A DNA stretch of 64,000 nucleotides, from positions 3,551,001 to 3,615,000 of the forward strand of contig JASSKH010000032.1 in the NCBI GenBank assembly GCA_031763025.1. Direction: 5' to 3'. Source of the DNA: Macrocystis pyrifera (lineage: Eukaryota; Sar; Phaeophyceae; Laminariales; Laminariaceae). The notes below the pieces were generated by a model that was given only the letters and a program-made list of their open reading frames with translations, did no database searches and was not told the DNA's origin. Position numbers and translations under genes: made by a program. Every line of letters begins with the position of its first letter. Positions within the stretch are counted from its first letter, which is position 1. Below, in pieces: positions 55,935 to 64,000 of the stretch.

Positions 55935-57097
55935 AAACCTGTGAGAATGCCTCACCTGTAGACAACATCACCAACATCGACAAAGTTCCTGATTATTCAT
56001 ATCAGCTTTTTGAGAAGAACACCGCCTAATAAACCAGAAAATGAACAGCAAGCACGGTCGATCGTGATCCAATCATTCGTATATATCATGGTATACAACA
56101 CGTATCACACCAGGTGCAACATCAAACAGCAGCAGCAGTGGTATTTGATATACAAGGTACCGCTTATTATATATATACTAGTATTGATCGTATCATACCC
56201 GGTACGTACATATTTTATGTACGAGGTACATGCGGTCCAGGCAGAACAATTCTTTGCAAAGGGGGTACCGTTTTTTTCTCCGCCATTTTTGAGACTTCAA
56301 AAGTGAAACAAAGTGCTCCAGAATCCCGCGGCCGAGAGGAATCCGAAACCGGTCTTCAAAAACAAATGCATGAACAATGACCATTTTCTGAAAAATAAGA
56401 AAATTTAACCCGAAATTACACCGAAATGTTGATAAAACAATTATCCGAATCGAAATGATTTTTACAGACGACGCCCAACGAATATATACCTGATTTGTCG
56501 AGAAGACACATGTACGTATACAGGAGCAGGTAAATAATGTATGATATATATCCACAATGATACATATCATGTCCACATACATACATGATAATATACATGT
56601 CATATACAATATGAAGATTCATGAACACGATTTTCTAAACCCACAGATTTTTTCGACGAGCCAAACAAAATGGTCCTGGATTCAGTTCCAATTCATCTGA
56701 ATCCGAGGAATTTTTCGACATCCATCGTGTCAGTTTTGCGCTATAATCTCCACAGCTGGAACCGAGAAAAAACTGAGTTCTTCGCCTATATCTCGCTTCA
56801 AAACTCGATAAAAATAAAATCTGCATCCACAGGAATTTGCCCCTCGACGAAATACGTTCGAAACCGGCGTCAGAGAGAAAACATGACAACCTCTGTGTCA
56901 ACTCCAAAATCTCAACAAAGTTTAGTCGGAAAAAAACGAATTACTCTGAAGCAACGACGAGAAAAAAAATCTGACAGGATGGTTCGATCCGTCTGGAACA
57001 GAGCTTTCCGGCAACATATTTCATGTCTTCTGAAAATAAGTGTACACAGCAGAAAAATCAGTATATGAAGGAAGATCTACTATCAAGGTTTATCCAC
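55935..57097. other. AT-rich region, no gene supported; possible 2A-like relic
   Basis: AT-richer than its surroundings. An open minus-strand frame (56635-56907) includes ELELNPGP at 56672-56695, reminiscent of the 2A peptides that open some LINE reading frames, but no RT follows. Otherwise nothing is recognised. Confidence 0.3.
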
Positions 57098-57408
57098 TCC
57101 CCGGTGGCTTGGTAGGTGGTCCGCGTGCCTGTCAAGATCAATTTCGTGGGTTCGAGTCTCACCGAGTGCATGCTCGTAGGGGCTGTTTCTTGCATTACAG
57201 AGATTGATTAGCGGAAAGCGCGAGAGCGTGAGTTAGCTGTACATTCGATGAAAATCGACGAGCAGTGGGAATGCTGAACCCTATGCGCGATAAAAAACTA
57301 AAGGCACGTACCGGGGGGGAGAAGGGAAGACACCTGTGACCACGGCTTGTCCAGAAGGTCGTCGAGGGTAACACCTCTTACGAAGTAGGCTGGAAAGTGA
57401 AAGTGATG

Positions 57409-57444
<36 letters not shown>
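57098..57444 (+). mobile_element. tRNA-derived SINE family S, copy 3 with poly(A) tail
   Basis: Head CCCCGGTGGCTTGGTAGGTG, B box GGGTTCGAGTCTCACC, shared body, and a pure A tail of about 31 bases (57412-57444). The clean boxes and long tail make it the youngest S copy here. Confidence 0.85.
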
Positions 57445-57446
<2 letters not shown>

Positions 57447-58640
57447 GGAGGCGAATTCTTGGAAAAAGTGTTGTGCCTGGACTTTACGTACCTGACATAT
57501 ATCGCATCTACGTACAAAAAGATGAAAAGCATGCATATGATTTCTAAATATCTTCATCATTGCAAATATCTGGGCGTACGATCAACTATAAATACTTAAT
57601 CAGTCGAACTCACGGGCGGAGTATTTCATAATATTAATATATTAATTGTTCCGAAAGGTAAATAATTTAGGGCCAATAATATACTGCTGTTATACTGCTG
57701 AACCCAGGGATACTTTTTTCGCGCCGCCGCTACCTGGTTTCAGGGGCTGAGGGTCATCATGGCCATTTCCCTTTTTCTACTCTTAATATTAATACCAGAA
57801 CAAAAACAACGCAACTACGAGTACACCCATGATAACAGAAGCCTGATAACTGATACCTGGTAACTGGTAATTGTTGTTGTTGTTGTTCTCGTTGTTTTCT
57901 TCACATTAAACCGTTCTTTCTTCGTACCCGTCGACATCCAGCACAACCAGTGTCCGTGCCGATTCTTCAATCCTAGAGAGATACAAGTTCTGTGATCACA
58001 AAGCTACGCCAGAGAGATACTACGGTACGTTGCCACCTACCAGGTATCAGGTATTCAGTAAGAACAACTGTAGTGGGCAATTCAATGCCATGTCATCTCC
58101 CGCATATGACAGGCACGACATACACATTCCAAGAAATAGTGAAACAAAACGAAACAAAGAGAAACAAAGAAGACAATTCAAAAAGAAAAAGAGACAAGAA
58201 AAAAATATAAGAAACACACCATCGTGCCCCCACCGCAGGGGATCTGGCAGACACTTGAAAAGAACGAGCTGGAAAAAAAAGAAAAAATAAGAAAAAAAGA
58301 AAAAACACCACTGTTAATAGTCGTCGTCAACAGAGTAAGAGTAAGACTAAGAACCAAAGGGAAAATAACGGGCAAACCAACGCACAAAGCATCCTCCAGG
58401 TAGCGGCAGCAGTTTATGGTACGAGTAGCACAGCATGGGTCTGTGAACAACAACAAACCGCAGCAGGCAGTATAGTATGCGAACGAAAGCAATACCGTAC
58501 GTATGAGAAACTCACATACCCATTTCCGGGCAAAAATAACAATAATGTGAGTCAAGTACTATCTGTATAATCTGCACCTGGTACATGTAGTGAACTGGGA
58601 GCCCATGTTTTCTACTGCTGTTTATTGTTTTGTTGTTGTT
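57445..58640. other. No gene seen; A-rich purine tract
   Basis: Contains an A-rich purine stretch (58135-58315) and GTT triplets at 57866-57890. No exon recognised. Confidence 0.4.
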
Positions 58641-59270
58641 TGTTAGATCAAGCTCGGGACACTTTGTATCCCTGGGCACAGGTTTGCCTATTAAGTCGGC
58701 ATTCGTTGGTACTCACGTGTGTTGCTTGCTTAGAGATAGAAGCAGAGCAGCTTTTCCCCTTTGGTCTACGCGGAGACTAGCTTTGTTCCAGAATTTTCAA
58801 AGTTTGGAAATAAGTGGAAATATGTATCAATATACGGAGGAGGCGTTCTGTCACGATTCGTGAAAATCAAGCAAAAAAATAATGTTTGTTAAATTTCATA
58901 GGTAGGTTTGGAAAAAACTATCAGGAAAATCTGGGAGATAAAAAAAAACGTTGCGCGAAAAAAAACCATGGAAATTATGGGGAAAAAGCTCTCCGGTAAG
59001 AATGACTCTAGGAGACGAGCTCGTGCCTCTCTGGGATAAAAACCCTGGTTTTCCATCTACGAAACGCCTCCCAAGCAATACCAATACAATCTCAATAGTT
59101 GAACCCAGAGTTCCTGTTGAGAGTAATTACTGGGCTTTCAGCCTCTATATTGTTATTAGATGCCAGCCTCATTCAAGGCAGTATCATAGCACTAGCCCAC
59201 TCTGATGAGCCGTATATGATATGCAGAGTTATGCAAAAATTTCGTGGAAACCCCGATTCCACGAACTAGA
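58641..59270 (+). repeat. Left LTR of the Ty3/gypsy fossil
   Basis: Begins TGTTAG and ends in the region CACGAACTAGA. Longer than the inverted copy at 63375-63730, so it probably carries a foreign insertion of roughly 250 bp in its middle. Confidence 0.65.
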
Positions 59271-59536
59271 TCCCGAAAGGCACTGGACACCGTTGGACCT
59301 TGAGGCTGGCAGCATTGTCTGGGTTCCTGTTGAGAGTAATTACTGGGCTTTCAGCCTCTATATTGTTATTAGATGCCAGCCTCATTCAAGGCAGTATCAT
59401 AGCACTAGCCCACTCTGATGAGCCGTATATGATATGCAGAGTTATGCAAAAATTTCGTGGAAACCCCGATTCCACGAACTAGATCCCGAAAGGCACTGGA
59501 CACCGTTGGACCTTGAGGCTGGCAGCATTGTCTGGG
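59111..59536 (+). repeat. Perfect 213-bp tandem duplication
   Basis: 59111-59323 and 59324-59536 are identical by eye. The duplication overlaps the inner edge of the left LTR. Identity means it is either very recent or an assembly artefact. Confidence 0.75.
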
Positions 59537-62500
59537 CCATCAAACGACTCCGAGGTTACCTGTGGGGCACAAAGTTTCGAATATTTTCGGACCACAAAGC
59601 ACTTGAGAGTATCGGCTAAGTAGGGGACCACAACGCGCGAGTCCAGCGGTGCGGGCTTCGCACTCGCTCTTCGCCGACCCCTGGTGTCGGTTTGGGTGGG
59701 CTGGTGTCTCGCAGTGAAGTGCCGTCTTGGGTGGGCTACCTTTCGCCTCGTCGGATTTCTGCGATTTTCGCACACACGGGCCATGTATGAGGATTGACGA
59801 CCTCTCTGCTCCTCCGGGGAGATTCGTCGCTCGTGTAACTGCTTCCGCCGCCACCGTCGACCGCCATCCTGGCGTGGGGTTTTTTTTCACCCCCCGCCAC
59901 GCCGCTTTCGCTTCGGTTTTTGTCGTTCCCTCTGGGGACGACCAGGGCTCTGCAGAAGCCCCCGCTGCAGCGATGATTGTCGCTCAGCGCGCTCCTCCTC
60001 CGACGAGCACTCTAGGTCGAAGATTCCGTCGTGAGCACTGCTCCGGCCGCGTCTTCCCTCTCAGGCCAGGACTCTGCAAAAGCCCCCGCTGCAGCGATGA
60101 TTGTCGCCCAGCGCGCTCCTCCCTCGACAGGTCGAAGATTCCGTCGTGAGCACCACTCCGACCGCGTCTTCCCTTTCATGCCAGGGCTCTGCAGAAGCCC
60201 CCGCTGCAGCGGCGATTGTCGCCCAGCGCGTTCCTCCCCCCCGACGAGCACTTAACAGGGAAAATATTCCGCTGTGATCACTGATCCGGCCGCGTCTACC
60301 CCATCGCCGCTTGGCAACCCAGCGCCTCCGAACGTTTTGCCGTCTTCAGGCCGCATCTCAACTCCGACGCGCCGTCGAACAGCCGCCGCCGCTGGTACCG
60401 TGCCGCCTGCTGTTGATTATGGCTTCGGGCTCGGCGGGGTCCCTAGACCATCAGCCCGGCGTGCTATCACCCGGTCGCGAGCCCCACGGCCGCGACCGCC
60501 CGCACCCGTCGTTTTGGCCCCGACTCCTGCCGCCTCGTCCGTCCCGACGGTACCCATCCCGTCCGGTCGAGACCGCATCGAGCCCGTGGGAACTCCTCTT
60601 TTACGACCTCCGCCGCCAACTGACGCACCTCCCGTCACCTCGACCGACTTGGACGCCCTCGGCGCAGCTGCCGAGTTTTAGTTTGGTGATTCCGCAGCGC
60701 GCTATTCGGATGCCGACTGGGCGCGGGAACAACAGGCTTAGCCCGCATGCAACGCCGCCATGCGCTACATAGCCTTTGGCCGACCGGTATTTTTACCAGA
60801 CGACTTTTTATCGGGTTTCACTTCCCACCAGCGTCCTCCCTTTTCGGAGGTTCAGGAGCTCGTCAACATAAGCCGCTTGCACACCACCGACGCGGGCATC
60901 GTTCTACTTGTCCGACAGCCGCCCCCACCCCCCCCCTGCGTTGGATACGCCACGCCCGGTGGGTCGTACGGCCTGCTTATTGAACGACGAGCCTATTCGC
61001 ATTTATGTTCCGCTGCCCATGCGCCCCTGGGTCATGCAGGCTTGCCATTCCACGGCTTCCTGCCACCTAGGAACCGCGCGCACCCTGCGTATGCTCGAAC
61101 GTTTCTACTGGTGGATCGGCATGAGTTCTGCACCCGGTGGTGGCTACGCAACTGCTTATAGTGCTAGGCACGGAAAACGTCGTGGCACACGGTCCGGTGG
61201 CCCTCCATCACGTTACCCTTGCCAGAAGGGCCCGGCATCGCCGTCAGCATCGGCTATTTCGGCCCCCTCCCGGTGACGCCTCGAGGGAATATACCTACAT
61301 CTTGCTTTTCACTGATCGTTTCAGCCGCCGAGCTGACATGTACGCCGTCACAGCGGCAGAGTTCACCGCTGAGGGCACAACTAACATTCTCATCAACCGG
61401 TATATCCCTCTTTGGGGGTGCCCGCGCAGCATCCTCTCGGACAACGGCCTCCAGTTCTGCTCCAAGCTTTCGCACGCCGTATGTCAGCTTCTCGGGGTTC
61501 GAAAAATTTCCACCAGCTCCCACCACCCAAACGGCAACGGTGGGGTGGAACGTGTAAACCACACGATGGCTCAGATGTTGGCAGTGGTCGTCAACGAGCT
61601 CCAAAACAACTGGGATGAACAGCTCCCTCACGTCGAATTTGCGTACAACAATTCCGTCAGTGCCGCTACGGGTCTGGCTCCCAACGAGGTACATATGGCT
61701 CAGCTCCCACGCCTCCCTCTCACGATTTTCGAGAGTGCTGGAGTCACCGGCCACCAGAGCTCGGCCCGCGACCACCTCGCCTGTTGCGACTTGGCGACGG
61801 ACCGCCTGCAGCGCGCGTACGATATCGTTCGAGAACACCACGCTCTCACTGTCACTCGCGTGAACCGCCGCAACTCCGCCCTCTCCGACGCTCTGCGTCC
61901 GGTCCCCAAATTTGACGTTGGTGGTTGGGTGTGGGTGTACAATACGGCGGCCACCATCCGCCAGGGCGCGAAACCAGACACGGACGCCAAGGTCCTCAAG
62001 GCCAAACTCTCATTCAACTGGACGGGCCCCTACAAAGTTCTCGTAGTTGGCCGCTGTTCCTCAGCAGACACCCCGGATGGGTCTCCTCTCGGAACAAAGC
62101 TCCAGTATTAGGAGCTTCTTTCCGATATGCCCGGCGCTGAGGCTCGCTGGCGCGTAACTGTTCAACGCTGCAAGCGCTGTGCCAGCCCCCACGACCGTGG
62201 CGACATGCCGAAGTATTTGCCGGCAGGTTGACGCAATACGTGCTCAATCATTTCTCCAAGAACACTCCCCTCCGTACCACGTCACCGAGGACGACGTTGC
62301 GACCCCTCTTGAACGACTCGAAGTGGAAAAGATTACTGGACATCAATCGGTTGGAGGTCGAGGTGGCGTCATCGCGGTGATGTACGAGACGCACTAGACA
62401 GGACTATCCCGGCCATCCCGGAACGGGAAATGGACCTTCAGCTTTCTCGCCACGCAATTTTGCGCTACTGGGTCGGCACCCCGAACCAATACCGCCAAAC

Positions 62501-63374
62501 CAACCGCCTGTACCGCCGAATGCGAATTGGCGCGGCACAACGGGAGATTTTCCGGAGTGACGGCGAGCGGTTTCTGGCACCCGGCTATGGCTGCGCATCG
62601 CACGCCGATTGGCTCTGCCGATACAGCAACACTGTACTCCTCAACGGGGCCCACGTTTGGTACAAGGGCGACGACGGTCTGTGGTGGCTCGGGAAAATCA
62701 GCGGAACCACACCGACGGATGGCGTATAATTGGTTCGATTTTTGGACGACCCGGGACCAATCAAGCTTCCTCTTTCTCCGGCGCGCTGCACGACTTCGAC
62801 GAGAGCTGTACGAGGTTCTTGGTGTCTGCAAATTCACTTGGCTAGCGCGTTTGCACTGGGGGCGTAGATGAATCTCGAGGTGCCGCCGTGGGTAGCTGAG
62901 TTTCGCTTCTTGACTGCACTCGACATTTTCTTTTTTTGTCGTCTTCCTGGACTTTGGGGGTTGAATTTTCGTCTGCTCGATATGTTCTTGGTGTGTTTTC
63001 TTTTTTTTGGGCTGGGTTGGAGATGTGTTTTTGCGTATTTTGTCCTGCCTACCCCCCCCTCGCTTAGTGTCGGGACTGGTCTGGGCAATCGGCCGCTCAA
63101 TTGCGGCTTAGGACGCGCTTTCAGAGTTGTGGACTGGGTTTATGTGGTTCTTGTCGTCTTCCGTGTTATTTTTCTTTTGGTTCCCGTACTCACTTTTCGC
63201 TTTTCCATGCATCTTTCCCGGGCGGGCGGCATGGCGATGTCTTTCCTTGACGATTTCTTCCTGCCCCATTAAGGCTAGGTCTTCCCATTGTTGTTTTTAG
63301 CACTTTGCCGGCTTCGTTGCCTCGCCGTTCAGAGGTGTGGGAGTGGGGGTCTGAAGAGCCGCATCTTCGACTCA

Positions 63375-63730
63375 TGTTCTAGTTCGTGGAATCGGGGTTT
63401 CCACGAATTTCCCATAATTCTGCATATACGGCTCATCAGGGTGGGCTAGTGTTATGATACTGCTTTGTATGAGGTTGAAAGCCCGGTAATTACCCGGGTT
63501 CAGTCACTGGGAACGTATTTGTAGTACTTGGAAGGCATATCGTAGATGGAAAACCAGGGGTTTTCCAGAGGCGCACGAGCTTGGTCTCAGTCTCCGCGTG
63601 CACGAAAGGAATAAAACTGCTCTGCTTCTATAGCTAAGCAAGCAACGCACGTGAGTACCAACGATTAACGACTTAAAAGGCAGACCTGTCCAGGGATACA
63701 AAGAGTCCCGCGACCTTGATCTTAGCAACA
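63375..63730 (-). repeat. LTR copy in inverted orientation
   Basis: About 356 bp, the reverse complement of the element's LTR (TGTTCTAG...CTTAGCAACA). On its right, 63731-63897 is the reverse complement of 3' internal sequence (compare 63240-63374). It is a second, inverted end fragment of the same family lodged before the right LTR. Confidence 0.65.
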
Positions 63731-63897
63731 TGCTATTGAGGCGAAGATGCGGCTCCTCAAAACCCACTCCCACACCTCTGAACGGCGAGCCGACAAGGTA
63801 CATAAAAAAATTAAAGGAAGGAAGGCCTAGCCCTAAGGGGCAGGAACAAATCGTCAAAAAGGCAAAAAAGCCCTAAGCCGAAGACGCCATTAGGTCT

Positions 63898-64000
63898 TGT
63901 TAGAATCAAGGTCGGGGCACTTTTTTTGTATTCCTTTCGTCATGCTCGTGCCTCGCTGAGAAACCCCCTGGTTTTCTATCTACGAAAGGCCTCAAGCACA
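63898..64000 (+). repeat. Start of right LTR, cut by window edge
   Basis: TGTTAGAATCAAGGTCGGGG matches the beginning of the left LTR, and CCCTGGTTTTC and CTACGAAA words follow in order. Confidence 0.6.

Larger units (their letters stand above)
58641..64000 (+). mobile_element. Ty3/gypsy LTR retrotransposon fossil
   Basis: A broken copy running off the right edge. Parts seen: a left LTR starting TGTTAGATCAAG at 58641, an RNase H remnant (about 59480-59640), a zinc-binding HHCC region (about 61020-61130), an integrase core (about 61260-61700), a GPY-type region near 62010, a C-terminal tail to about 62870, and the beginning of a right-hand LTR (TGTTAGAATCAAGG) at 63898. Gag, protease and the main RT are not visible. 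Several breaks are present. The LTR pieces differ from each other at many positions, so the insertion is not recent. Confidence 0.85.

Overview
The window is a stretch of a eukaryotic nuclear genome, most likely a brown alga (Phaeophyceae), and the large, repeat-filled introns point to a kelp. The key evidence is two minus-strand genes for mannuronan C-5-epimerase, the enzyme that turns mannuronate into guluronate in cell-wall alginate. Both carry the catalytic YGFDPHDD motif. No bacterial operons, Shine-Dalgarno sites or CRISPR arrays are present.

Layout. 0.2-0.47 kb (+): first exon of an unrecognised secreted Cys-rich protein, ended by a GTGAGT donor. 1-8 kb: repeats, including a broken LINE and a cluster of elements sitting between very long poly(C)/poly(G) tracts (up to 97 C). 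9.5-12 kb: a degenerate hexamer array and a 65-bp minisatellite. 12.4-25.7 kb (-): epimerase gene 1, with seven exons, GT-AG introns and a continuous 525-codon frame; its introns hold a second LINE, a SINE nested in a MITE, a 520-bp retroposon and a CCATGG array. 25.8-35.6 kb: non-coding repeats, MITEs, a SINE and CTG-cored tandem units. 35.6-38.6 kb (-): a non-LTR element with a restriction-like endonuclease. 39-44 kb: polypyrimidine DNA, a direct-repeat pair and a further 520-bp retroposon. 43.8-49 kb: two remnants of Ty1/copia origin separated by a 3.3-kb array of ~10-bp units. 52.1-54.3 kb (-): epimerase gene 2, exons 4-7 only. 58.6-64 kb: a broken Ty3/gypsy copy with LTR pieces.

How it fits together. 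The host genes serve alginate cell-wall remodelling; the tandem, same-strand epimerase pair fits the known expansion of this family in brown algae. Everything else is mobile or tandem-repeat DNA. The most unusual theme is a set of unrelated elements (a LINE, a ~520-bp family with 5'-truncated copies, a ~254-bp segment and a ~75-bp unit) whose sense strands end in, and mostly begin after, runs of C, many with a GTAC just before the tail. This suggests poly(C)-tailed or poly(C)-targeted retroposition that makes its own new targets.

All functional calls rest on reading motifs by eye. No database search was possible, and splice sites are predictions.
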